From NCBI RefSeq assembly GCF_030823405.1, contig NZ_JAUSXC010000001.1, positions 3,765,001 through 3,829,000 of the forward strand: a DNA stretch of 64,000 nt, written 5' to 3'. The notes beneath the pieces were generated by a model. That model had not been told where the DNA came from. It worked only from the letters and a program-made list of their open reading frames with translations, and did not search any database. A program made the position numbers and the translations under genes. The stretch comes from Chryseobacterium ginsenosidimutans (GTDB lineage: Bacteria; Bacteroidota; Bacteroidia; Flavobacteriales; Weeksellaceae). Numbering within the stretch: position 1 is the stretch's first letter; every line of letters begins with the position of its first letter. This document shows, one piece after another, positions 20,012 through 29,113 of this stretch.

Positions 20012-21820
20012 TTAATTATTTCCTATTTGCGGAATTTCTATATCTAAAAGCAGTAATTGATATTCACGAAGTTGTTGATTGATAAGCAGGTCTTTCTTAA
20101 AGAAATCTGATGCTGTAAAAATATTTTCGTAATAAACAATTCCTTCCAGAAGATTATCTTTAAATGTTTTCCACTTTTTAACCTGAGATTTATTAAACAC
20201 TCCTATGAAATTATTTATCTCCTTTTTCAAGTATTCAACATAAATTTTCAACTCGTTGATAAACATATTCGGTCGATTGTTATCTGAAAGAATATTGTCA
20301 TTCCCATAAATATGTCTTACCATTTTTGAAAGAGAAACTTCCTTATCAAAAAATGCTAAATTAGGTCCTGGGCAAATGACAACTCCCTGTTTCTCACCTT
20401 TTATTTCCAATTTTTGCTCTATATAAGCTGAATTGACTAAACCAACGCAAAGACAGGCTTTTTCGGTAATACTTTCCTTTCTTTTTTTAAATATTTCTAT
20501 GGAAGTTCCTTCTTTTTCGGCTTCCAATTCTTTGAGTTTAATCTCCTGATACTTTTTTGAAGCCGTACAAATTCCTTCCTGCGAATATTCTTTACTTAAA
20601 GCCAATAACTTTTTCGGGCACGAACTTCCGTATCGGTTTCTTTTTTGCCTTTCGTGTCTGATAATTTCATTAGAACTCCCTTTTATCGTATTAAAAGGAA
20701 CTCCCAAAGGCGAAAGATTACTTAAATAAAAATCTTCTTCTTTGGACTTTAAAAGCAATTTTCTTGTTTCATCATCAACCGAAGTTGCTTCCGGAACTAA
20801 TAAGAATGGTGATCCCCAACCGACACTGTCAATATCATAAGTTTTTAAAAGAAAATCGTGTTCTTCAGATGTTCCTACTCCACCCTGAACTGTAATTTTC
20901 ATTTCTAAAGGTTCAGAAACAGAATATTTACCTTTTTGTTCCAAAGCTTTAACCATTAAATGATAAGCAGATTGAATCAACTCATTCCTTTTCTCTTTAA
21001 ATTCTTCCAAAATTGGCCCAAGCAGCAAACCTTCTGTTGCAAACGCATGTCCACCACAATTTAACCCAGATTCTATTCTGTATTCGGAAACCCAAAGTCC
21101 TTTTTTGGCCAAAAAATTTCCCTGGATCATGGCAGAACGGAAATCACTGACTTTCAAAATAATTTTCTTTTTCAAAAACCCACTTTTGTCCGGAAAAAAA
21201 TCATCAAATTCTTCAATATAGCTGTACAAACGAGGATTCATCCCTGCAGACAGAACCATCGACGAAGATAATTTGCTCTTGGCAAAACCACGTAAAGAGG
21301 CATGAGCATCATTATAAATTATAGGTAACTGCTCATTATTCTTAAAATTATCCTTATCAACTTTAGTCATAATGTTGACATCAATATTTCCGGGAGAAAG
21401 ATGATTTTCAATAAAATTTTTAATGACAGAAGTGATATTTTCCTTTTGATTCAGGAAATTCTGCAAACCGATTTTCAACTCTGAAGTATTCGGAAGCATT
21501 TCTATAAAATTTTTCAGAGCTGTTTTGTTCTTTGAAATTTCTTCTTTGAATACCTCAAATTTTTCATTCACAATATCGTCTACCATGTCCAGATAAGCCG
21601 TAATTCTTTTGGCTCGGTAGTCGTCAATCCTAGTTGAAATACTTACATAATTCAGATTAAACTTCTTGCTGTAAAAATTTTTCATTTTTTCTATAATCTC
21701 ATCATCAATTATAGAAACTACGGAAGAAATCCCGTATTGTGCCACACGAATAGGGCTATCTATCGTGTAAGCTAATCCCATTACGGGAATATGGAAATTG
21801 TGTAAAGGCTTTTTGATCAT
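20012..21820 (-). CDS. Cysteine-rich protein with nitronate monooxygenase-like TIM-barrel features (orphan)
   Basis: A 602-residue soluble protein I cannot assign to a characterised family. The N-terminus (HIPVMGLAYTIDSPIRVAQYG) resembles the substrate/FMN-side start of nitronate monooxygenase-type TIM barrels, as do GLNCGGHAFATEG (about 250-265) and GGVGTSEEHDFLLKTYDIDS (about 315-335), where FMN-phosphate loops occur in that family. The C-terminal 250 residues add a distinct domain with conserved-looking Cys (SSCPKK, GICTAS, ACLCVGL, VICPGPN) that could hold an iron-sulfur cluster or disulfides. No signal peptide or membrane helix is present. It is monocistronic, with terminators at its end. 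Related hypothetical proteins are probably common in Flavobacteriia; function unknown. Confidence 0.6.
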   Translation of the reverse strand: MIKKPLHNFHIPVMGLAYTIDSPIRVAQYGISSVVSIIDDEIIEKMKNFYSKKFNLNYVSISTRIDDYRAKRITAYLDMVDDIVNEKFEVFKEEISKNKTALKNFIEMLPNTSELKIGLQNFLNQKENITSVIKNFIENHLSPGNIDVNIMTKVDKDNFKNNEQLPIIYNDAHASLRGFAKSKLSSSMVLSAGMNPRLYSYIEEFDDFFPDKSGFLKKKIILKVSDFRSAMIQGNFLAKKGLWVSEYRIESGLNCGGHAFATEGLLLGPILEEFKEKRNELIQSAYHLMVKALEQKGKYSVSEPLEMKITVQGGVGTSEEHDFLLKTYDIDSVGWGSPFLLVPEATSVDDETRKLLLKSKEEDFYLSNLSPLGVPFNTIKGSSNEIIRHERQKRNRYGSSCPKKLLALSKEYSQEGICTASKKYQEIKLKELEAEKEGTSIEIFKKRKESITEKACLCVGLVNSAYIEQKLEIKGEKQGVVICPGPNLAFFDKEVSLSKMVRHIYGNDNILSDNNRPNMFINELKIYVEYLKKEINNFIGVFNKSQVKKWKTFKDNLLEGIVYYENIFTASDFFKKDLLINQQLREYQLLLLDIEIPQIGNN

Positions 21821-21956
21821 TTTTATATTGATTAAAATAATTTCTTACCTCTAAATTCCCATCAAACTAATTCATTGGCAAAAGTATCAGTTTAAAATTA
21901 ATTATGCCTCAAATAACAATGAATTTTCTTTGGATATGTTTAAAATCATTAAATAG

Positions 21957-21991
21957 GAGTTTCGGGCAAATCTTCGATTTGCCCGAAACTC
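21957..21991 (-). terminator. Long perfect hairpin abutting the GH88 stop
   Basis: A 16-bp perfect stem (GAGTTTCGGGCAAATC and its complement) with a TTC loop begins two bases after the GH88 stop codon. The tract after it on the minus strand (CCTATTTAATG) is only weakly T-rich, so termination or 3'-end protection are both possible. Confidence 0.7.
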
Positions 21992-21993
21992 TA

Positions 21994-23172
21994 TCAATAC
22001 CAATCTTTATATCTCTTTAAAGCTTCCAAAAAATAATAATCCGCATAAATCAGCGGAACATCAATTTCAGAATTCAGAGGAAGCCCACCTGTACTGTGCA
22101 TCAATAAAAACCCTCCGTTTTCGCCTAGTTTTGATTGATACCTTTCACCTGACAGACTAATTATCATCTGTTTTGCAGAATCCACATAACTTTTCTTTTC
22201 ATCTCCACTTGTATATTGTCCCAATTCCAATAAAGCAGATGCAATAATTGCAGCCGCAGAAGCATCCCGCGGAACATTTGGAATTTCAGGATCATTAAAA
22301 TCCCAGTATGGAATTTTGTCCTTTGGTAATGTTGGATTATTTAATATGAATTTTGCAATATTCTGTGCCTGAACCAAATATCTTTTGTCTTTTGTAAACC
22401 GATACATCATCGTATAACCATACAAAGCCCAACCCTGACCTCTAGCCCAAGCCGAAGAATCGGAATATCCCTGAAAAGTTTTTTTAGCTAAAACCTGGCC
22501 TGTATTTACATCATAATCGATAACGTGGTACGAACTGTAATCCGGACGAAAATGATTTTTCATTGTTGTATTAGCATGAGCAACAGCAATTTCTTCCAGT
22601 TTTTTATCACCTCCGTTTTGCGAAGCCCAGACAAGCATTTCAAGATTCATCATATTATCAATGATAACAGGGCCTTTAAAATCTGCCATTTTATCCCATG
22701 ATAAAATCGCCTGCATTCCCGGACGGAATCTCGTAGAAAGTGATTTTGCAGATGTGAGAATAATATCTTTATATTTCGGATCTTTTGTAATTCTGTATGC
22801 ATTTCCGTAACTGCAAAACATCATAAAACCCAAATCATGATCTCTTGTAAAAGTTTTATTTGTCTCAATGATTTTTAATGTTCTTTCAGCTTCTTTTCTA
22901 ATCTCAGGATTTTTTGTCTGCTCATAAATCATCCACAATGACCCTGGATAAAATCCCGAACACCACCAGGAAATATCTTTTGTAACAAGCTTTCCATCTT
23001 TATAGGATTGTGGCATTTTATCCTGAGGAACTGTGTGAATTAAAAAATTATACTGTTTTTCTGCAAATTGAAATTCATTTCGAATTAATTCCGACATTTC
23101 TTTTTTATTCTGAGCATGAAAAACAACACTTAAAACAGAAAAAGCAACGATATAAATTTTGTGTAAAGTCAT
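21994..23172 (-). CDS. Glycoside hydrolase family 88 (unsaturated glucuronyl hydrolase-like)
   Basis: A 392-residue exported enzyme (signal peptide ending near VFHAQN) of family GH88. It has the (alpha/alpha)6-barrel signatures, including DHDLGFMMF and DNMMNLEMLVWAS, which carry the two catalytic Asp used in hydration-type cleavage of unsaturated uronic acid residues left by polysaccharide lyases. WARGQGWALYGYTMMYRFT and the late PRDASAAAIIASALLELG are further family blocks. Its usual role is the last step of degrading glycosaminoglycans or other lyase-cut uronic polymers. No lyase or SusCD pair lies next to it, so it works either with distant genes or on a scavenged oligosaccharide. Confidence 0.88.
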   Translation of the reverse strand: MTLHKIYIVAFSVLSVVFHAQNKKEMSELIRNEFQFAEKQYNFLIHTVPQDKMPQSYKDGKLVTKDISWWCSGFYPGSLWMIYEQTKNPEIRKEAERTLKIIETNKTFTRDHDLGFMMFCSYGNAYRITKDPKYKDIILTSAKSLSTRFRPGMQAILSWDKMADFKGPVIIDNMMNLEMLVWASQNGGDKKLEEIAVAHANTTMKNHFRPDYSSYHVIDYDVNTGQVLAKKTFQGYSDSSAWARGQGWALYGYTMMYRFTKDKRYLVQAQNIAKFILNNPTLPKDKIPYWDFNDPEIPNVPRDASAAAIIASALLELGQYTSGDEKKSYVDSAKQMIISLSGERYQSKLGENGGFLLMHSTGGLPLNSEIDVPLIYADYYFLEALKRYKDWY

Positions 23173-23250
23173 TTATTAAAAAAATCTTTAGGCACAATTT
23201 ACTTAATTTTTAAATCAATATAAAAGATTACCCTTCAATTAATTTTAAAT

Positions 23251-24249
23251 TCAGGATTTATCATTTGGGGATTTAAATTTAATAAACATATAAGCCAAGC
23301 CTAATCCAAGTCCGGCTACCATAGCAATTTTTGTCTTTCGTGAAGGAACAGGAAGTATTGTTTCACCATAAATTCTGTGAGGTTCTGAAGAAGGTTCTAA
23401 TACATTTCCGGAATCAGAAGGTGCATTTTTTACTTTCATTAATAATCTCATAGCAGCGGAAGCTGTATTAATGATAGGTTTTGGAAATAATCCGTACATA
23501 TTTTTCAGTAACATTGAAGTAATATCCGGAAAAAAATCCTTTCTTGGTTTTTTTGCGAGTTCAACCATTTTTGCCGCCGTATCTCTGGGATCCGCTGCAA
23601 ATGGGGGAATTTTAAAATCAAGTCCTGAATATTTTGCAGAATGCATATTCCCTGTAGAACGCTGAATCTGGGGATACAAATTACAAATATGAATCTCTGA
23701 AAAATCTGAAATTTCGCCATGAAGACATTCCATCATTCCGCGGATTCCGAATTTTGTTGAAGAATAAACCGCGCTGTACGGAGCCGGCATAAAACCGCCA
23801 ATTGAAATGTTATTGATTAAAATCCCTTCATTTTGTTTTTTGAAAATCGGCAGAACGCTGTAAGCTCCATGCATGTAACCGAAAAGGTTGGTTTTAATAA
23901 CCTGCTCATTCAGATCCATCGGGATTTCTTCAAATTTCCCACTTGCCATTACTCCAGCATTATTTACCCAAATATCTATTCTTCCATTAAATTGCAACGC
24001 CTTATTCGCAAGATTCTGAACATCACCTGCAATCGAAACATCTGTAGGAACCGCTAAAGCTGCAACGCCCAGATCCCTGCATAAATCAACAGTCTCGTCC
24101 AAAGCTTCCTTTCCTCTGGCTGCGACTACAATATTGCAGCCTTCCAACGCAAATGCCTCAGCTGCAGCCCTTCCTACTCCGCTGCTTCCTCCGGTGATAA
24201 CAACCGTTTTACCTTTAAGATTTTTTTGTAATATATCCTTTGATTCCAT
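23251..24249 (-). CDS. SDR-family oxidoreductase with C-terminal membrane anchor
   Basis: A 332-residue short-chain dehydrogenase/reductase. The Rossmann motif (TGGSSGVGRA, residues about 19-28), NNAG (about 97-100), the catalytic Ser (NNISIGG) and YSAVYSSTK (Tyr-x3-Lys) are all intact. After the SDR core (about 260 residues) a Ser/Pro-rich linker leads to a hydrophobic helix (KIAMVAGLGLGLAYMFIKF) near the C-terminus, so the enzyme may be tethered to the inner membrane with its active site in the cytoplasm. It lies alone between GH88 and a small hypothetical gene. Substrate unknown; NADP or NAD use cannot be decided. Confidence 0.87.
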   Translation of the reverse strand: MESKDILQKNLKGKTVVITGGSSGVGRAAAEAFALEGCNIVVAARGKEALDETVDLCRDLGVAALAVPTDVSIAGDVQNLANKALQFNGRIDIWVNNAGVMASGKFEEIPMDLNEQVIKTNLFGYMHGAYSVLPIFKKQNEGILINNISIGGFMPAPYSAVYSSTKFGIRGMMECLHGEISDFSEIHICNLYPQIQRSTGNMHSAKYSGLDFKIPPFAADPRDTAAKMVELAKKPRKDFFPDITSMLLKNMYGLFPKPIINTASAAMRLLMKVKNAPSDSGNVLEPSSEPHRIYGETILPVPSRKTKIAMVAGLGLGLAYMFIKFKSPNDKS

Positions 24250-24723
24250 TTTGTAATATTTTGGTTAGTTGTTTAAAATCAACCTATTATTATGCCACAA
24301 AGAATATTTTAAACTTAATTTTCAATTCTTAGAATATTTATCAGCTGACAATTTTATAAATTTTTCATTGCAGGAAAGAAATTTTATTTGAATAGAAATC
24401 ATCAAATGAAACAAAATATGAAAGGATTTTATGGAGTAAGGAAAATTTGTCGATTAAAAAATTTTATTATTTTTTCTTAAAAAATCTTAAATAACCTTAA
24501 TTTTTCTTTTCAGCTAAATTAATGGCATAATATTTTAATACTAAAATATAACTCATGTTTAATTTGAGTTTTCATGGTTATTAGTTTTTATCCTCAGAAT
24601 CTTTCTGGGGATTTTTTTGTTTTCCAACGATCAATATAGGATTATTAAGTTGTAAACAAAAAGGAACAAAATTTATAAGCTGTTCCTTTTATTTATAGTG
24701 ATTTTTAATTTAAAGATGTAAAA
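24250..24723. other. Intergenic stretch with isolated terminator
   Basis: This AT-rich gap carries no open frame of note. A plus-strand terminator (separate entry) stands without a plus-strand gene before it, so a short unannotated RNA starting around 24500-24560 is possible. I see no strong promoter to support it. Confidence 0.4.
24591..24618 (+). terminator. Terminator without an upstream gene
   Basis: TCCTCAGAA / TTCTGGGGA forms a stem (one G-U pair) with a TCT loop and is followed by TTTTTTT. No plus-strand gene precedes it; it may end a small RNA. Confidence 0.7.
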
Positions 24724-24942
24724 TTAAATGGCATATGCTCCCTTATTTTGAAAAACATTCATGCCTTCAATTTTATTATTTTGCGTGTTATAAATAACTT
24801 CTACAGAAAAATACGAAACTTCGTAAAGAATATATTTTATCGTATCTACCGTTCTTTCATTCATAACTCGTCCTTCATTCATAACGAAACTGCACTGCGC
24901 CTGATTCGGCATATTTTTAAAATCGTAATAAGAAATATTCAT
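24724..24942 (-). CDS. Small hypothetical protein
   Basis: A 72-residue cytoplasmic protein of unknown function. The sequence alternates beta-strand-like segments (TIKYILYEVSYFSVEVIYNT) and ends in GAYAI. It has no signal peptide, Cys cluster or DNA-binding motif. It is transcribed in the same direction as the AlkB gene upstream (gap about 120 bases) and ends before a long AT-rich spacer. The composition is gene-like and the ATG is plausible, but I recognise no family. Confidence 0.5.
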   Translation of the reverse strand: MNISYYDFKNMPNQAQCSFVMNEGRVMNERTVDTIKYILYEVSYFSVEVIYNTQNNKIEGMNVFQNKGAYAI

Positions 24943-25064
24943 AGCTGTTTTTTTAATAATTCAATTACTTATACACAATTTCTTTGCCAATTTATTATTG
25001 ATAATATTAATTTTCGTATTGTATTTAAAAAAAGTAAAAACTCATTTAGTCAAGAATAGCAGCT

Positions 25065-25676
25065 TTATAACTCACGGATCAGCCGAAAAGTAAGATTAAT
25101 TCTTGGTTTCAGAAGTTTTACCGACTTTGCAATGCGATGCTCCCAATTGACCTGTAGATCACCTTTCATAATTAGTAATGAACCATGCTGCAATGCCAAA
25201 CTATATTTCTGCTTATGGTTAGCAATATTTCTAAAATCAAAATTTCTTACCTGCCCGAGGCTCACAGAAGCAATTACAGGACGGTTTCCCAACTCACTTT
25301 CTTTGTCGCGATGCCATGAGACCGAATCATTTCCGTTGCGGTACAAATTCAGTAAAACAGAATTAAATTGATGGCCTGAGAACTGTTCGATTTTATGTTT
25401 CAGCTCTGATAATTCCGGCAGCCATTGATTAACATTAAATTCATTTCCTCCTAAATGATAAGATGTATCATCGTTACCATACCAAGCTGTTAAACGTGGT
25501 GTGAGAACAGTTTTATCATACATTTTTTGAGTATTTTGCTTCCACGGAACTATTTTTAACAGTTTATTTTTGAGTTCTGTTGCTTCTTGTTCGGACAGAA
25601 AATGCTCGGTATATTCCAATAATTCTTTCGGAAACTCATAATATTCATCTGCATTAAATAAACTTAGCTGATTCAT
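25065..25676 (-). CDS. alkB: AlkB-family 2-oxoglutarate/Fe(II) dioxygenase
   Basis: A 203-residue AlkB-type dioxygenase that repairs alkylated bases (1-methyladenine, 3-methylcytosine and similar) in nucleic acids by oxidative demethylation. Iron ligands H122 and D124 (WHRDKE) and H180 (WEHRI) are present, and the 2-oxoglutarate-binding Arg pair follows in PRINLTFRLI (R192, R198). The length matches the compact bacterial AlkB2/3-like group. It starts nine bases after the AsmA-like gene stop, so the two are co-transcribed. Other DNA alkylation repair genes lie 7 kb further on. Confidence 0.92.
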   Translation of the reverse strand: MNQLSLFNADEYYEFPKELLEYTEHFLSEQEATELKNKLLKIVPWKQNTQKMYDKTVLTPRLTAWYGNDDTSYHLGGNEFNVNQWLPELSELKHKIEQFSGHQFNSVLLNLYRNGNDSVSWHRDKESELGNRPVIASVSLGQVRNFDFRNIANHKQKYSLALQHGSLLIMKGDLQVNWEHRIAKSVKLLKPRINLTFRLIREL

Positions 25677-25685
25677 TTTAATCTA

Positions 25686-28577
25686 TTATTTTTCTTTAAG
25701 ATCTTTATTGATTTGATTTTCAGAATTTTTGGCTTTTTGTTCCTGAGCCTGTTTTTCTTTACGCTGCTGTCTTCTTGTTTTTTTCTCAGCCCTTCTTTCC
25801 TCCCGGATTACTTTGTTTAGTTTTTTGTTATAAAGCGCATCGATGATGCCCTGTCCGGTTTTACTGAAAATTTTCACTTTCGGTTTCTCATGAGTTCCTG
25901 TCACGACGATCGGAAAACCAATCAACCCACCGGGAAGAATTCCTACTCTTATTCTTAAATCCAACAGTCCGTTAAGGCTTGTTGTTCCACTGATTGTAGG
26001 TCTTAAAATAGAAACTTTAAAGGTAAATTTATCAACGTGAATCAGATTATTTTTAATGTGAGTTTCAATATTTACGCCTTTCATATCGGGATCATTAAAA
26101 GCTTTTGCACCGATATTGTCTCCAACCGCGGAAAGCATTTTCAGGTTTTTCACCTCTACATCACGAAGATTTACCACTCCTCCACCTTCTAAAGATGGGT
26201 AAATAGGTTTCATATTTTTATCAAAATCTCCTTTTAATTTATAATCCAAAGAAACAATTCCCTTCACATTTTTCGCTGCCGTTGCCATCTCACGAACCAT
26301 ATCAATCTCGTTATAAGCTCTCTGAACATCAAAATCAAGAACTTTTAAGGCAACATCATAATTTGCCGTTAACGGAGATTCATCCTGGTAACGTGCGTCA
26401 ATATTCATTCTGCTTCCGATAATATCAAAAGAGGTATTTTTAAGATAAATCTGCCCCGCGTTTACTGAAGCAAGACCTTTTAAATGGTTCAAAACTAATC
26501 CTTTAAACTCAACTTTTCTGGCATTGGCTTCTAATGAAACATCAAGATTTTTCGGAATGATCACTACTCCGCTGCTTTTCGGGTTTTCAGCTTTTGCATA
26601 CTCTACTTCTATCGATTTATCAGAATTATCACCATTCTTGAGTGCCATAAATTCATCAATTAAAATATAATTAGAATTCAAAACAAATTTTCCGTGAAGC
26701 GTGCCTTTTCTTTCAATAAAATAATTAATTGTATTTAAAAGGTAGCCATTTAAAGCAAAATCTGACTTTCCATACGTCGCAAAAAACTTTCTGAACCACA
26801 TCTTCTCATTTTCAAACTGGAAATTCCCTTCTTTAATGTAAAATGATTTCGGAAGGTATTCTGTAGTTGCTTTTATATTCTTTAAAATTAAAGTTCCTTT
26901 GTTATCAAGCTTGCTGTATTGGCCGTTTGTGGCATAACTTTGTCGTCCGTTTAAGGATAAATCTGCCATAATTAAACCACTTACATCGAATCCTTCTTTC
27001 GCAAAAACCTTATAAATTCTTCCAACATTTAAAACACCTTTTGCACGTACTTTATACAGTACATCTTCGAAATTCTGCAGATCTGCATTTACAAAAACAG
27101 GATTTCCCTCAAAATCAAATTTAAATGGATCTAATTTTACGCCTAAACTCTTAAAAGTGCCGTCAGTATTAATAATAGTAGCAACAACATTGATATTCTG
27201 AATCGGATTGGGATAATATTTTGTCTTTAACCAACCATTTTTCAGATTCAGATAACCGTTTGTTTTTGGGAATAATTTTTTATCTAAGCTAAAAATTCCG
27301 TTCGCCTTAATATTTGTATCCATCAAACCCCGGACATCAATATCTTTCAATCCTAAAGCCTGGTCGAGTGTCTGCAAATCAACAGCACCTTTAATATCTG
27401 CATTGATCTTCATTTCATTTAAGCCTTTCGTTCTTACAACAGCTTTGAAATTATTATTTGTGCCAAGATCAAAGCTTAAATTTTTAAGATCAAGACCCAA
27501 TTGTTCGGTATCCAGAGAAGGCAAATCTACATTAAGATCCATATTAAGATGATTCATAGGAATCGGAGCTTTTCCATTGGAAACAAAGCCGTCTTGTACA
27601 AACAATCGTGCTTTCAGTCTCGGTTTAAGATTTCTCTGCTCACTGAATCTTCCTTTTAAGCTAAAAAACAAATCACTGTTTCCTTCTATTTTGGTATCTT
27701 TTGCCCAATCCAGATATTGTGGCGGCAACACAGAAATCATATCACGAATGGTTGTTCTTTCGGAAGCTGCATTAATGTTAAGATTATAACCGTCTTTTAA
27801 AATACTTACAAAACCTGTAAACTTCAACGGTAAATCATTGATTCTTAATTCATTTTTTCTCAACACAAAAGTCAGGGCATTCGTATTAATTCTTGTAATA
27901 AGATCTGCATGTAAAGTTTTTTGTTTGGCATAATAGATCCTGTTTAGGCTAAAATCTACTTTATCAATATCAAGATCGGTTTCAAGGTCGAAAATATCTT
28001 CACTTAAACCACCTTTTCCGGTATAATTCAAGCCTTTTGCATCTACTAAAACCCTTGCGGAATGATCATTATATTTTATATTCCAGTTTCTTAATTTAAT
28101 TAAATCCAACTTTACAGAAGTTCCGGCTTCGGTAGTATCTTTTTGTTTTTCAGAAGGTTTAGAGATATAAACATTATAATTAGCTTCCCCTTTGCTGTTC
28201 ACAAAAACATTGGCATACGCATCGGTTACATATATTTCGTCTATTTTTATTTCACGGTCGAAAATCAGATTTTTCAAATTAATTCCCACCGCAACTTCTT
28301 TTGCAGCCAACAAAGTATCTTCCTGAAAAGGCTTTGACCCTTTCAATAAAAAATTATCTACAGAAACTGTAAGAGAAGGAAAATGTCTGAAAAATGTGAG
28401 GTGCGTCTTTCTGTAATCAAGTTTTCCGGCAAGATGCTTATTGGCAAATATTTTTACCTGCTCAGAAATAGTTCCCGGAAACAAAATGGGAATAATAAAC
28501 ATCAGAAAGAGAATTGAAGCAATAGAAATCCCCGCCCATTTCAGAATTTTCAAAATTATTTTTTTAAACTTTTCCAT
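25686..28577 (-). CDS. AsmA-family protein
   Basis: A 963-residue AsmA-like protein. One N-terminal transmembrane helix (about 12-34, ISIASILFLMFIIPILF) anchors it in the inner membrane. The rest is a long series of beta-strands of the repeating groove type found in AsmA/TamB/VPS13-like proteins, with the AsmA N-terminal region (FFRHFPSLTVSVDNFLLKG) and the AsmA C-terminal region (about 800-900, TSLNGLLDLRIRVGILPGG). A basic, Gln/Lys/Glu-rich tail follows. Such proteins are thought to move phospholipids between the two membranes. It heads a two-gene unit with alkB. Confidence 0.85.
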   Translation of the reverse strand: MEKFKKIILKILKWAGISIASILFLMFIIPILFPGTISEQVKIFANKHLAGKLDYRKTHLTFFRHFPSLTVSVDNFLLKGSKPFQEDTLLAAKEVAVGINLKNLIFDREIKIDEIYVTDAYANVFVNSKGEANYNVYISKPSEKQKDTTEAGTSVKLDLIKLRNWNIKYNDHSARVLVDAKGLNYTGKGGLSEDIFDLETDLDIDKVDFSLNRIYYAKQKTLHADLITRINTNALTFVLRKNELRINDLPLKFTGFVSILKDGYNLNINAASERTTIRDMISVLPPQYLDWAKDTKIEGNSDLFFSLKGRFSEQRNLKPRLKARLFVQDGFVSNGKAPIPMNHLNMDLNVDLPSLDTEQLGLDLKNLSFDLGTNNNFKAVVRTKGLNEMKINADIKGAVDLQTLDQALGLKDIDVRGLMDTNIKANGIFSLDKKLFPKTNGYLNLKNGWLKTKYYPNPIQNINVVATIINTDGTFKSLGVKLDPFKFDFEGNPVFVNADLQNFEDVLYKVRAKGVLNVGRIYKVFAKEGFDVSGLIMADLSLNGRQSYATNGQYSKLDNKGTLILKNIKATTEYLPKSFYIKEGNFQFENEKMWFRKFFATYGKSDFALNGYLLNTINYFIERKGTLHGKFVLNSNYILIDEFMALKNGDNSDKSIEVEYAKAENPKSSGVVIIPKNLDVSLEANARKVEFKGLVLNHLKGLASVNAGQIYLKNTSFDIIGSRMNIDARYQDESPLTANYDVALKVLDFDVQRAYNEIDMVREMATAAKNVKGIVSLDYKLKGDFDKNMKPIYPSLEGGGVVNLRDVEVKNLKMLSAVGDNIGAKAFNDPDMKGVNIETHIKNNLIHVDKFTFKVSILRPTISGTTSLNGLLDLRIRVGILPGGLIGFPIVVTGTHEKPKVKIFSKTGQGIIDALYNKKLNKVIREERRAEKKTRRQQRKEKQAQEQKAKNSENQINKDLKEK

Positions 28578-28740
28578 AAGCAGATAATTTTGACATTAAT
28601 AAATTAGCAGGTATCTAAAATCAAGCCATTACGGTTGTTCTTTTCATACAGTACTATTATAAATGCTGAATTATTAATTACAAATATATTTTATGGCATA
28701 ATTTATTCATTAGCCAAATAATACTATTAAAAATCATTTT

Positions 28741-28974
28741 ATGAATTATAAAGAAGCTAAAGAACACAAAAAAGAAGCTCTGAAAAATGCCGATGAATCT
28801 GTATTACAACTTTTTCATATTGTGATAAGCCCTTCAAATACAGATGAAAGTATAAAGTTTATTGAAGATTTTTTAAAAGATCCCGAATCTTTCAATGATG
28901 AAAGCTGCAAAAATTATTGTTCTGATGGCAATTACCAAGTGATGAGTTTTAAGAAAGAGCCTGAAGATGAGTAA
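28741..28974 (+). CDS. Small acidic hypothetical protein
   Basis: A 77-residue, charged, probably helical protein (MNYKEAKEHKKEALKNADES) with two Cys close together (CKNYCSDG). It has no signal peptide or known domain. It is flanked by the divergent AsmA gene and the co-directional FHS symporter 139 bases on. The coding look and the ATG are good, but the function is unknown. Confidence 0.5.
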   Translation: MNYKEAKEHKKEALKNADESVLQLFHIVISPSNTDESIKFIEDFLKDPESFNDESCKNYCSDGNYQVMSFKKEPEDE

Positions 28975-29113
28975 GCTTAAAAACATTAACTGGAATTTTA
29001 CTTTGTAAATCCAGGCGTTTCACTCGGTAACTTATCATTAATTTTAACATATTTAATGTCTCGAATTGAGATTTTATCAACAAAAGAGATTATCTTTAAG
29101 CTCTTTTTAATAA

